The notes under the pieces are model-generated. The model saw nothing but the letters and a program-made list of their open reading frames with translations, was not told the DNA's origin and did no database searches. From assembly GCA_028818695.1 (NCBI GenBank), contig JAPPNK010000026.1, positions 1 to 64,000 on the forward strand: a DNA stretch of 64,000 nucleotides, in the 5' to 3' direction. This DNA is from Candidatus Poribacteria bacterium (GTDB taxonomy: Bacteria > Poribacteria > WGA-4E > GCA-2687025). The translations under genes and the position numbers were made by a program. Below are positions 15,502 to 23,581 of this stretch, piece by piece (the stretch's first letter is position 1; every line of letters starts with the position of its first letter).

Positions 15502-16127
15502 AGCAAGCGGCGCTCATCATGTTGACAGCGGCGCTGGCGTTGTTGGGTTGCGGGGATGCAGAGCAGAATGCTGCGCAAAAGGCGCGCCGCGCGGCGGTTG
15601 AGGCGGAAGAGAAGGCGCGCCGCGCGCTCATCAAGGCGGCGCCTGCAGAATGGGAGACCTATCGAAAAAACGGAAGGGAGGCGTATCGGAACAACGGTCT
15701 CTCCCCAAGAAAGCAAGTCATTCTCGCCGAAATCCCAGACGGAGGTTATGACATTGAATACTTAAGCTTCTCAGTAAAAAAGGAGCGGGACGCGCTCATC
15801 AAGGCGGCGCCCACCGAATGGGACGCCTACATAACGGCGCACAACGCTGCGAATGCCGCGCGGGAAACCATGTGGACGGCGGCGCTTGAGGCAGAGGTCG
15901 CGCTGCGGAACGCGGCAAGCGATGAATGGAAGGGATGGGAGTCGGCGATCTATTTAAAAAGACTCGCCCAAGCGGCCGACGTCAATCCAATCGAAAAGGC
16001 GCTCATATTGGCAGAGGCGGGGGGCAGATTCAAAGAGGCAGAGACGGCGCTCAAACAGGCGGCGCCCGAACAATGGAAAACATACAAGGCGGCGTTGTCG
16101 GAGGTCAAGGAGCTGGGGCGGCGTTAA
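15498..16127 (+). CDS. Ala/Glu-rich lipoprotein, first of a tandem pair
   Basis: 209 aa with a signal peptide ending in the lipobox LLGCG, so a lipid-anchored envelope protein. The mature part is helical and made of repeated Ala/Glu/Lys-rich segments of the form ALIKAAPAEWETY or ALIKAAPTEWDAY. AAGGAGG precedes the ATG, which overlaps the previous stop codon. It shares the whole N-terminal region and several internal blocks with the next gene, a recent tandem duplication. No known family recognised; a coiled-coil structural or lipid-binding role is possible. Confidence 0.75.
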   Translation: MKQAALIMLTAALALLGCGDAEQNAAQKARRAAVEAEEKARRALIKAAPAEWETYRKNGREAYRNNGLSPRKQVILAEIPDGGYDIEYLSFSVKKERDALIKAAPTEWDAYITAHNAANAARETMWTAALEAEVALRNAASDEWKGWESAIYLKRLAQAADVNPIEKALILAEAGGRFKEAETALKQAAPEQWKTYKAALSEVKELGRR

Positions 16128-16181
16128 AATGACGACCGGCAGGAGCGTTACTTTAGCCAAAACAGAAAAGGAGGGCGCGGA

Positions 16182-16931
16182 ATGAGACGCGCCGCATTCG
16201 TCATGTTAACAGCGGCGGCGCTGGCGTTGTTGGGCTGCGGGGACGCAGAGCAGAACGCCGCGCAAAAGGCGCGCAGCGCAGCGGTTGAGGCGGAAGAGAA
16301 GGCGCGCCGCGCGCTCATCAAGGCGGCGCCTGCAGAATGGGAGGCGTATCGGAATAACGGCGTAGCCGTGCAGAAGGTGTTCCGCACCGCCGAGTTCCCA
16401 AACGGCGGCTATGTCATTGAATACTTAAGCTTCTCACTAAAAAAGGAGCGGGACGCGCTCATCAAGGCGGCGTCCGCCGAATGGGGCGCCTACATGACGG
16501 CGCACAACGCTGCGAATAGCGCGCGGCAAACCATGTGGACAGCGTTGACAGAGGCGGAGAGCGCGCTGCAGAACGAGGCAAGCAATGAATGGGAGATATG
16601 GGAAGCGGCGCTCATCGCTGAGAGAGAAGCGGCGCTCATCGCTGAGAGAGAAGCGGCGCTCATCGCTGAGAGAGAAGCGGCGCTCATCGCTGAGAGAGAA
16701 GCGGCGCTCATCGCTGAGAGAGCCGGCAAGGCGGCAAACGGCGCCGTTGCCAAGAGCGCAGCCAAGAGCGCCGAAAAGTGGCGGGCAGTGGCAGAGACGG
16801 CGCTCAAACAAGCGGCGCCTGAACAATGGAAAACATACAAGGCGGCGTTGTCGGAGGTCAAGGAGCTGGGCGGCGCAATAAATAAACGCGGATATCATAA
16901 GACCGACTCTGGATTCCCGTTCCTGCGGTAA
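16182..16931 (+). CDS. Ala/Glu-rich lipoprotein, second of a tandem pair, with 8-residue repeats
   Basis: 249-aa paralogue of the preceding gene, with the same lipobox LLGCG and opening DAEQNAAQKAR. The duplication includes the ribosome-binding segment GGAGGGCGCGGAATGA. Residues about 142-181 are five copies of the octapeptide AALIAERE, encoded by near-identical 24-bp units, predicted to extend a helix. The upstream copy lacks this array and instead has a short linker. The end of the gene runs into a degenerate hairpin repeat (CTCTGGATTCCCG..., 16908-16947). Confidence 0.75.
   Translation: MRRAAFVMLTAAALALLGCGDAEQNAAQKARSAAVEAEEKARRALIKAAPAEWEAYRNNGVAVQKVFRTAEFPNGGYVIEYLSFSLKKERDALIKAASAEWGAYMTAHNAANSARQTMWTALTEAESALQNEASNEWEIWEAALIAEREAALIAEREAALIAEREAALIAEREAALIAERAGKAANGAVAKSAAKSAEKWRAVAETALKQAAPEQWKTYKAALSEVKELGGAINKRGYHKTDSGFPFLR
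16605..16724 (+). repeat. five in-frame copies of a 24-bp tandem repeat
   Basis: Unit GCGGCGCTCATCGCTGAGAG+AGAA, five copies with almost no divergence; only the last unit departs, at its 3' end. Being a multiple of three, copy-number changes would alter protein length without a frameshift. Confidence 0.9.
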
Positions 16932-17009
16932 AACATGCGGGAACGACGACATGGGGAGACAGGATTCACTTTAACCAAAACAGAAAACGGAGCAGGAAAG
17001 CGAGCAAGC

Positions 17010-17789
17010 ATGGCAAACATACCCATCGGCATTCAACTTTACACGGTGCGCGATCAGCTGGCGAAAGAGCCGAAAGAGACGCTCAAAGCGGTCGCCGACA
17101 TCGGATACGCCGGCGTGGAGGGCGGTCCGCCCGGCGGAATGGACGCCCAGGCGTTTCTTGAGACGCTGGACGATCTCGGCATGACGCTCATCGGCGGGGG
17201 CTGCTCCTCGGCGGAGCTGCGCGAGAATATCGAAGGCGTCGCCGAACGCTCCAAGGCTCTCGGCGTGACGCGGCTCATGACGGGCGTCGGCGGCGAGCTG
17301 CGCCGGCTCAACAACGACTGGAAGCGGGTTACGGAGCTGCTGGCAGAGGGCTGCGCCAACGCAGCCGAGGCTGGGCTGGAGATACTGTACCACAACCATG
17401 CCTTTGAGCTGGAGGGCAAGGTAGCCGTCAACGGCGGAGAAACGACCGGGCTGGACTATATGCTGGAGAACATCCCCGCCGAGCATATGGGCGCCGAGCT
17501 GGACACCTACTGGATCCAAACAGGCGGCTACGACCCCGGCGCCTACATCCGCAAATACGCCGGCAGGCTTCCGCACCTCCACATCAAAGACAGGGCGCCC
17601 GCGCCGGACGACGCCCAATGCCCCTTCGCAGAGATCGGACATGGCATACTGGACTGGGACGACATCTTTGAGTCGGCGGAAAAAAGCGGCGTCGAGTGGC
17701 TCATTGTGGAGCAGGACAGGTGCGTCCGCCCGCCCATCGAGTCGGCGCGTCTCAGCTTTGAGTATCTGAAGTCGCGCGGGATGGTTTAA
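17010..17789 (+). CDS. sugar phosphate isomerase/epimerase (xylose-isomerase-like TIM barrel)
   Basis: 259-aa AP endonuclease family 2 TIM-barrel protein. Typical opening IGIQLYTVRDQL, GYAGVEGG, a metal-site ILYHNHAFELE, ELDTYWIQTGG, HIKDR and EIGHGILDWDDIF blocks are all visible. The start at 17010 follows GCAGGAAAG; the frame is open further upstream but through hairpin repeat sequence. Relatives act on sugars or inositols, which fits the preceding dehydrogenases. Confidence 0.88.
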   Translation: MANIPIGIQLYTVRDQLAKEPKETLKAVADIGYAGVEGGPPGGMDAQAFLETLDDLGMTLIGGGCSSAELRENIEGVAERSKALGVTRLMTGVGGELRRLNNDWKRVTELLAEGCANAAEAGLEILYHNHAFELEGKVAVNGGETTGLDYMLENIPAEHMGAELDTYWIQTGGYDPGAYIRKYAGRLPHLHIKDRAPAPDDAQCPFAEIGHGILDWDDIFESAEKSGVEWLIVEQDRCVRPPIESARLSFEYLKSRGMV

Positions 17790-17811
17790 CAAAAACGAAA
17801 GGGAAACGGAT

Positions 17812-19377
17812 ATGAAGCGCGCTTTGGCGGTACTCCTCGCGGTTGCAGCTGCGGCTGTCGTCGGTCAAGAAAACAGTCAAACGGATCAAACGATCTTGCA
17901 GCCTCGACTCGTTCAAACGGAGACGGTCCGACGCGGGCGCATCGACAAGAGGCTGGAGTGGTCGGGAACGATTGAGGCGCGCTCCGCTGTGCTTGTGATG
18001 CCGAAGGTCGCGGGGGAGATCGTGGAGCTGGCTGTGGAGGTCGGCGACAGGGTTGAGAAGGGGCATCTGCTGGCGGCGGTGGACGACGAAACCTTGAGGC
18101 TGGCGGCGAAGCAGGCAGAGGCGCAGTACGCCGCCGCCCGCATCGCGCATGAGCAGACGCAGGCGCTCGCTAGAATGCGGGCAGAGGCGCGCGTCGCCGA
18201 CGCCCGGGCGTCAGCGGAAGCGGCGCGCAAAGCGCTGGAGACAGCGAAAAAGATTGGAAAGCGGACGGTTCAGCTGAAAGCGGCGCAGGCGCAGGCCGCT
18301 CTCGACGCGGCGCAGGCTTCGCTGGACAAGCTGAAAGCGGGGGCGCGAAGCGAGGAACGGGAACAGGCGCGGTCGACGCTCTCGCTGGCGGAGGCAAATC
18401 TGAAGCAGGCGGAGAAAGCATACGGACGCGCGCGGCGGCTGTTTGACGAGGGCGCCCTCAGCGAGCGGGACAGAGAGGCGGCAGAAACGGCGTTTGACGT
18501 CGCCCGCGCGCGGCGCGACACAGCATCCGAGGCGCTGAACGCCATCGAAAACGGCGCGCGGTTTGAGGACGTTGACGCGATGCAGGCGCAAGCGGCGCAG
18601 GCGCAGGCGGCGCTGGACCTCGCCATGACGCAGGTGAACGCGGAGACATGGGAAACCGATCTGCAGGCGGCAAGAACGGCGCTCCAGCTCGCCGAGTCGG
18701 GCGAAAAGATTGCGCTCGCGCAGGAGAACGCGCTCAGCTGGAAGGCAGAGATCGACACGGCGCTGGCGAACCGCGCGCTGGCAGAGGCGCGCTGGAAGCT
18801 TGCCAACAAGCAATGGCTGGACGCGGTTGTCGCCGCGCCGATCTCGGGAGTCGTGTCGGAGCGGCGGGTGGAGCTGGGCGGCATTGCGTCCCCCGCCTCG
18901 CCCGCGTTTGAGATCATGGACGTTCAGACGGTGAAGGCGGTTGTGGATGTGATCGACGCGGACCTGCCGAGCGTCTCTCTCGGCATGCGCGTTCAGATTA
19001 CGGCGGTTGGCGCGCCGTCGCCTGTGGAGGGGCATGTGTACGTGATTCCGCCGAAGTTGAACCCTGTCACCCGTTCGGCGCGGATTGAGATTGTCGCGTC
19101 CAATAAGACGGGGGCTTTGCGTCCTGGGATGTTCGCGTCCGTGTCCGCGGCGGTTGATGAGCGGGTCGACGCGGTTGTCATTTCGATCTCCGCGGTGGTT
19201 GACGGGGCGGTGTTTGTGTCGGAGGAGGGGATCGCCGTTCGCCGTCAGGTTCAGCTCGGGCTGCGGGACGGCGACAGAGTAGAAGTGACGGAAGGGCTGA
19301 ACGGCGGCGAACTGCTGATTGTCGCGGGGCAGCGGCGGATATCGGAGGGCGAGGCGGTGCGTTCAGCGAATCCATGA
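17812..19377 (+). CDS. HlyD/MacA-like efflux periplasmic adaptor
   Basis: 521-aa membrane-fusion protein: N-terminal signal sequence, first lipoyl half-motif (GTIEARSAVLVMPKVAGEIVEL and VGDRVEKGHLLAAVDD), a very long Ala-rich coiled coil (about residues 95-335), second lipoyl half (VVAPISGVVSERRVELGG), beta-barrel and membrane-proximal domains up to RRISEGEAVR. The hairpin is longer than in typical MacA. No pump or outer-membrane channel is adjacent; the nearest candidate is the ABC pair at 22130-23577, separated by two minus-strand genes. Confidence 0.88.
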   Translation: MKRALAVLLAVAAAAVVGQENSQTDQTILQPRLVQTETVRRGRIDKRLEWSGTIEARSAVLVMPKVAGEIVELAVEVGDRVEKGHLLAAVDDETLRLAAKQAEAQYAAARIAHEQTQALARMRAEARVADARASAEAARKALETAKKIGKRTVQLKAAQAQAALDAAQASLDKLKAGARSEEREQARSTLSLAEANLKQAEKAYGRARRLFDEGALSERDREAAETAFDVARARRDTASEALNAIENGARFEDVDAMQAQAAQAQAALDLAMTQVNAETWETDLQAARTALQLAESGEKIALAQENALSWKAEIDTALANRALAEARWKLANKQWLDAVVAAPISGVVSERRVELGGIASPASPAFEIMDVQTVKAVVDVIDADLPSVSLGMRVQITAVGAPSPVEGHVYVIPPKLNPVTRSARIEIVASNKTGALRPGMFASVSAAVDERVDAVVISISAVVDGAVFVSEEGIAVRRQVQLGLRDGDRVEVTEGLNGGELLIVAGQRRISEGEAVRSANP

Positions 19378-19442
19378 GAGGCGGCAAACGAAACAAAGGC
19401 GGACTCAGCTTTCCCAGATAGAAAGCTCCTTGCGGTCTATCC

Positions 19443-19592
19443 GGTAGCCTCTACAGGCGATGATATACGAAAATCCTGTTCAAATCGGGCAGATTGTCAT
19501 TCCCGCGAAAGCGGGAATCCAGAGTTCTCCCAGACAGCCTCCGCATTCTAAAGAGGCTCTTTAAAATCAAAATCATCGCCTATAGAAACTGC
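19443..19592 (+). repeat. Family A MITE-like element, copy 1
   Basis: About 150 bp with imperfect terminal inverted repeats: left GCCTCTACAGGCGATGAT, right ATCATCGCCTATAGAAACTG. The interior has TACGAAAATCCTGTTCAAAT, the hairpin ATTCCCGC-GAAA-GCGGGAAT, then AGACAGCCTCCGCATTC and GGCTCTTTAAAAT. No ORF. Fills the gap between two convergent genes. Confidence 0.85.
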
Positions 19593-19615
19593 TGTCTACC
19601 CTCTCTGCCTCGCGC

Positions 19616-21145
19616 TTACCGCCGTATTTTGACGCGGCTGTAGAGCATCCCAGGGAGCTGCTGCGCCAGGTCTTTCAGCTCAAGCGTCAGCAGCGTTGTC
19701 AGCACCTCCTGGGCGGGCAGCCCGGTCGCCTGCGCGACGGCGTCGATATGCATCGGCTGATCGGTCAACGCCTCCCATACCGCCGCCTCCGCCCCTTCCA
19801 GGTCAGGCGGCGCGGAGCCTGACCGGCGCTTCGGCTCAGCTTTCGGTTTCGTCTCGCTTTTTGGGATGTTGAACGGCGGCGCTGCCGTCTCCCGTCTTTC
19901 TTCTCCGCTCGGTTCTTGCCGCGGTCTGGCTGCCGCGCGGGGTCTAGGTTCCGTTTTAGGCTCCGCCTTGGGTCTCGCCTCGGTTTTCGGTTTCGCCCTG
20001 GGTCTGGCAGTCGATTCGCGCTGCGCGGGCGTCCCCAAGCGCGTATAACGCATGCCAGGGTGCTGACGCGCCATCTCCCTCTCTTCAAGTATCTGCAGCG
20101 CGGAGAGGACGACCTTCTCATGAAGACCTGTTGAATGTTTCAGCGCATCGATATAGGTCGGCTCCTCCGACAGCGCTTTCCAGAGCGTTTGCGCGGCGCT
20201 TTCAAGGTCGATCGCTGTCTCCGTAGGCGCTGGGCGGCGAAGACGCTTCAAAATGCAGCCGGCGGATTCCACCGGCTCGGCGCCCTCTTCAATGAGCATG
20301 TTGGAGCCTGCCGCCAAGGGCGAGGCGCCCCACTCCGCCGCGAAGACGGTTCTGCCGGCGTCCAGCGCGTGGCGCGCCGTGATGAGCGAGCCGCTGCGCA
20401 TCTGCGCCTGCACAATGACGGACGCCCAGCACATGCCGCTGATGATGCGGTTGCGTTGTTCAAAATTCGTTTTTCTTACGGGATAAGCCATCGGCAGCTC
20501 CGAGACGAGCGCGCCCGATTCGATGATCCTCTCGGAGAGTTTCTTGTTTTGAAACGGGTAAATATCGGTCCCCAGCCCGGACGGCAAGACGGCAATGGTG
20601 CGCCCGCCGCCATCCAACGCGCCTTTGTGCGCCGCGGCGTCAATGCCCCTGGCGAGGCCGCTCACGACAACGATCCCCGCCTCGGCGAGGCCGTATGCGA
20701 TCTGATACGCCGCTTCAAGCGCGTCGCGCGAGCCGCTGCGCGACCCGACCATCGCCACCGCGCTTTCGCCGACGCCCTCCAGCGACCCGCGCGCGTACAG
20801 CATCGCGGGAGGAGCGTAGATATGGCGCAGCAGCGGCGGATAGTCGGCGTCTCTAAAATGAACGAAGCCGAGGCTCGGATCGCGGAGCAGCGCCGCCGTT
20901 TTGGGGTCAATTCCGCGATGCTCGTCTTCTGGATCGTCTGCCGCTTGGCGCGCCGCTCGTATGCCCGCAATAACCGTAGACGACAGCCCCGCCTCTCGCA
21001 GTCCGCGTTCGGGCGCCTTCAAGACATAGTCGGCTCGTCTGCCGTAGTAGCCGACCAGCTTGGCGATGTTGACGGCGCCAAGCCTCTCCACCTCATTCAA
21101 CAAGACGACAGCGCGCGTCTCATCGTCCAGTTCCATTCTAGGCAT
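19616..21145 (-). CDS. dprA: DNA-processing protein DprA with two C-terminal winged-helix domains
   Basis: 509-aa DprA/Smf, which loads RecA onto incoming single-stranded DNA. The Rossmann core is clear: MVGSRSGSRDALEAAYQIAYGLA, VVSGLARGIDAAAHKGAL, IAVLPSGLGTDIYP, FEQRNRIISGM and SGSLITARHALDAGR. The usual length is 360-380 aa. Here a winged-helix domain (about 310-370) is followed by a Lys/Pro/Arg/Glu-rich linker and a second, similar domain at the C-terminus. Supports natural transformation together with comM. Confidence 0.93.
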   Translation of the reverse strand: MPRMELDDETRAVVLLNEVERLGAVNIAKLVGYYGRRADYVLKAPERGLREAGLSSTVIAGIRAARQAADDPEDEHRGIDPKTAALLRDPSLGFVHFRDADYPPLLRHIYAPPAMLYARGSLEGVGESAVAMVGSRSGSRDALEAAYQIAYGLAEAGIVVVSGLARGIDAAAHKGALDGGGRTIAVLPSGLGTDIYPFQNKKLSERIIESGALVSELPMAYPVRKTNFEQRNRIISGMCWASVIVQAQMRSGSLITARHALDAGRTVFAAEWGASPLAAGSNMLIEEGAEPVESAGCILKRLRRPAPTETAIDLESAAQTLWKALSEEPTYIDALKHSTGLHEKVVLSALQILEEREMARQHPGMRYTRLGTPAQRESTARPRAKPKTEARPKAEPKTEPRPRAAARPRQEPSGEERRETAAPPFNIPKSETKPKAEPKRRSGSAPPDLEGAEAAVWEALTDQPMHIDAVAQATGLPAQEVLTTLLTLELKDLAQQLPGMLYSRVKIRR

Positions 21146-21153
21146 GGACGGGC

Positions 21154-21750
21154 TTAGCCTTCTTCGGCGGGAAGCTGCTCTTTGGGAACATACTGGTACG
21201 CTTCCACCTCGTAGATAAGCCGTTCGCCGTTGTCGCCGCCTTGGCTGGAGGAGCCTCCTCCGCCTGCAAAGAAGGATGTCGGGCGTTTGATTCGCACGCG
21301 GACTCCGCCGGCGGTCGCGTCAATGTTCACTTTCGGGTTGCGCGGCACCGATCCATGTTCCCACTTTCGGACAGTTTTCCATTCGTCGTCTTTGAGATAC
21401 TCCAGCGCGATCCACATCCCTTGCTGCAAAGGCCTGTCAAGGTCTTTAGATCGGACGGCGATCTGGTTCACCTTCGTCGGCTGTTTGAAGCGCACCTCGG
21501 CGACGGTGTAATACTCGGCGTCGCGCCAGTCCGGGTCGTCTCTGTCGACCATGGGCGTTCGCGTCGGGGCTTGCGTGTAGACGTTTCCGTCGTTAAACAC
21601 CGGATTGTTGGCGACGGCTCCCGCTGAGTCGAGCGCCAGATTTGAGCTCAGCTCGCCGCTGGCGGCGCCTCCGATCAACGCCGCGCATCCGCCCAGCGCC
21701 AGCGCCAAAACAGCCGCCGCGCATATTCCGTAAACGATTCGAGTTTGCAT
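21154..21750 (-). CDS. lipoprotein with discoidin-like (F5/8 type C) domain
   Basis: 198 aa starting at 21750 behind AAGGAG. The signal peptide ends in lipobox LGGCAA. The mature protein resembles a galactose-binding-like beta-sandwich: VFNDGNVYTQAPTRTP, an AEVRFKQPTKVNQIAVRS strand pair, and VRVRIKRP near the end, with a Gly/Ser-rich loop (FFAGGGGSSSQGG). Such domains bind glycans or surfaces. It is 8 bp from dprA in the same direction. Family assignment is tentative. Confidence 0.6.
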   Translation of the reverse strand: MQTRIVYGICAAAVLALALGGCAALIGGAASGELSSNLALDSAGAVANNPVFNDGNVYTQAPTRTPMVDRDDPDWRDAEYYTVAEVRFKQPTKVNQIAVRSKDLDRPLQQGMWIALEYLKDDEWKTVRKWEHGSVPRNPKVNIDATAGGVRVRIKRPTSFFAGGGGSSSQGGDNGERLIYEVEAYQYVPKEQLPAEEG

Positions 21751-21824
21751 TTTGCGCTCCTTTTCTTGGCATTGGATCGGCAGATTATCATAAAGGAGAA
21801 GGCGCGTCAAGAAAAGGTCTCTGG

Positions 21825-21975
21825 GGTAGCCTCTACAGGCAATGATATACGAAAATTCTGTTCAAATCGGGCAGAGCGTCATTCCCGCGAAAGCGGGAAT
21901 CCAGAGTTCTCCCAGACAGCCTCCGCATTCTAAAACGGCTCTTTAAAATCAAAATCATCGCCTATAGAGACTGCC
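21825..21975 (+). repeat. Family A MITE-like element, copy 2
   Basis: Full-length copy with both terminal inverted repeats (left GCCTCTACAGGCAATGAT, right ATCATCGCCTATAGAGACTG) and the central GAAA hairpin. It lies in the 21751-22129 gap between divergently transcribed genes, about 100 bp before a promoter-like sequence at 22075. Confidence 0.88.
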
Positions 21976-22074
21976 TCTCTGCGGGATAGCGCGCTTATAC
22001 GGAGCTTTTATTTTTTGACCCTAAAGCGTCCGCGCCGCCCGTCGTCATTCCGCGCTGTCCTCAAACCCCGCATG

Positions 22075-22103
22075 TTGACAAACGCCCATTCATCCGCTAA
22101 CCT
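22075..22103 (+). promoter_or_regulatory. possible promoter of the ABC permease operon
   Basis: TTGACA with a 17-bp spacer to TAACCT; the second box is weak. About 26 bp before the ATG at 22130. Confidence 0.4.
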
Positions 22104-22129
22104 ATATTTAGTTGAAGGTGGAGAATGCG

Positions 22130-22816
22130 ATGGAGCAGCAAGCGCAGTCCGATTCCGCAATTCGCAGTCAGATACGCCTGCCGTTTTCAGAGGCGGTGCG
22201 CATCAGCTTCCAGAGCCTCAAAATACGCTTTTGGCGCTCCATCATCACAACGCTCGGCATTCTCTTCGGCATCGCCTTTCTGGTCGCCGTTATTTCAGGC
22301 AACACCATCGAAGCGGCCGTGCAGGCGGACGAAACGCAAACGGTCGACTCCCTAGCCCAAGAGGCGGAGCCGTCCATACCGCCGCACCAGGTCTGGCTCG
22401 TGATCATGTCGCTCATCGTCTGCGTCGTCGGCATCTCAAACGCGATGCTCATGTCGGTGACGGAGCGTTTCCGGGAGATCGGAACGATGAAGTGTCTGGG
22501 GGCGCTGGATCGGTTTGTCGTGCTGCTGTTTTTATTGGAATCCAGTTTACAGGGCTTAGCGGGAGCCATCGCCGGCTCCATCGTCGGGACGCTCTTTGCG
22601 CTGCTGGTGAACCTGCGCGCCGCCGGATGGAGCCTCTGGCGCGTTTTTTATCAGTTCCCGTGGTTCACCGATGTGAACGGCGCCCCGCTTGGAGTCGCCC
22701 CCGTCATTCTGATAGGTTGTCTCGTCGGGATGGCGCTTGCGGTCATCGGAGCCGCAGGACCGGCGTTCCGCGCCGCCAAGATGCCCCCCGTTGAAGCGAT
22801 GCGCGTTGAGGTTTAA
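22130..22816 (+). CDS. FtsX/MacB-like ABC transporter permease, minimal form
   Basis: 228 aa from ATG 22130 (GGTGGAG 6 bp upstream; a TTG at 22112 is also in frame). Helix 1 is SIITTLGILFGIAFLVAVISG. The FtsX core follows with the conserved ISNAMLMSVTERFREIGTMKCLGA coupling segment and two further helices, ending PVEAMRVEV. Only about 40 residues separate helix 1 from helix 2, so the large periplasmic domain of MacB/LolC is absent. The ATPase partner is the next gene. Confidence 0.85.
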   Translation: MEQQAQSDSAIRSQIRLPFSEAVRISFQSLKIRFWRSIITTLGILFGIAFLVAVISGNTIEAAVQADETQTVDSLAQEAEPSIPPHQVWLVIMSLIVCVVGISNAMLMSVTERFREIGTMKCLGALDRFVVLLFLLESSLQGLAGAIAGSIVGTLFALLVNLRAAGWSLWRVFYQFPWFTDVNGAPLGVAPVILIGCLVGMALAVIGAAGPAFRAAKMPPVEAMRVEV

Positions 22817-22836
22817 GACACAAGGAGACGGAGCGG

Positions 22837-23577
22837 ATGGCGGCGAACGACATCGTCGTGAGCGCAATCGGCGTTCATAAAGAGTATCGAATGGGATCCG
22901 AGGTCGTCCACGCGCTGGACGGAATCGACATCGACATCTACCGCGGCGAATATCTGTCGCTCATGGGACCCTCCGGCTCCGGCAAATCGACGCTCTTCAA
23001 CATGATCGGCGCCTTAGACCAGCCCACTAAAGGCGACGTCTTCATCGAAGGCGAAAACATGGCGCAGCTGACGATGGAGCAGCTTGCCTGGATACGCTGC
23101 AACCGCATGGGGTATATCTTTCAGTCCTTCAACCTGCTCATCGTGATGACCGCGCTTGAAAATGTGACGCTGCCGATGATCTTCGCCGGGCTGTCCCCCA
23201 AACAGCGCGAGGAACGCGGCAAGGAGCTGCTCTCCATCGTCGGTCTCGGAGACCGATGGAGCCACCGCCCGACGGAGCTCTCAGGGGGACAGCAGCAGCG
23301 CGTCGCCATCGCGCGGGCGCTTGCAAACGACCCTGACATCGTTCTCGCGGACGAACCGACCGCCAACCTGGACACCAAAACGGGGCGCGAAATCATCAAC
23401 CTGCTCAAGGAGCTGAACGAATCGCAGAACGTGACGATCGTCAGCGCGACCCATGATCTAAAAATGCTGGACGTTTCCGACCGCGTCGTCTATATCCGCG
23501 ACGGCAAGGTGGAGCAGATACGCGCCCGAGACGAGATCGACATCCATGTCGGCAGCCTCGCCGGCGAACACGAATAG
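22837..23577 (+). CDS. LolD/MacB-type ABC transporter ATP-binding protein
   Basis: 246 aa with Walker A GPSGSGKST, Q-loop IFQSFNLL, signature LSGGQQQRVAIARAL, Walker B IVLADEPTANLD and H-loop SATHD. This is the lipoprotein-release/macrolide-export subfamily. It follows the permease gene after 20 bp. It probably energises transport by, or mechanical signalling through, the minimal permease; the HlyD-like protein at 17812 may be a further partner. Confidence 0.93.
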   Translation: MAANDIVVSAIGVHKEYRMGSEVVHALDGIDIDIYRGEYLSLMGPSGSGKSTLFNMIGALDQPTKGDVFIEGENMAQLTMEQLAWIRCNRMGYIFQSFNLLIVMTALENVTLPMIFAGLSPKQREERGKELLSIVGLGDRWSHRPTELSGGQQQRVAIARALANDPDIVLADEPTANLDTKTGREIINLLKELNESQNVTIVSATHDLKMLDVSDRVVYIRDGKVEQIRARDEIDIHVGSLAGEHE

Positions 23578-23581
23578 CCCG

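Noticed and set aside
16602-16724. 24-bp repeats considered as a CRISPR array
   Set aside because: Units are contiguous without spacers and lie in frame inside a coding sequence.
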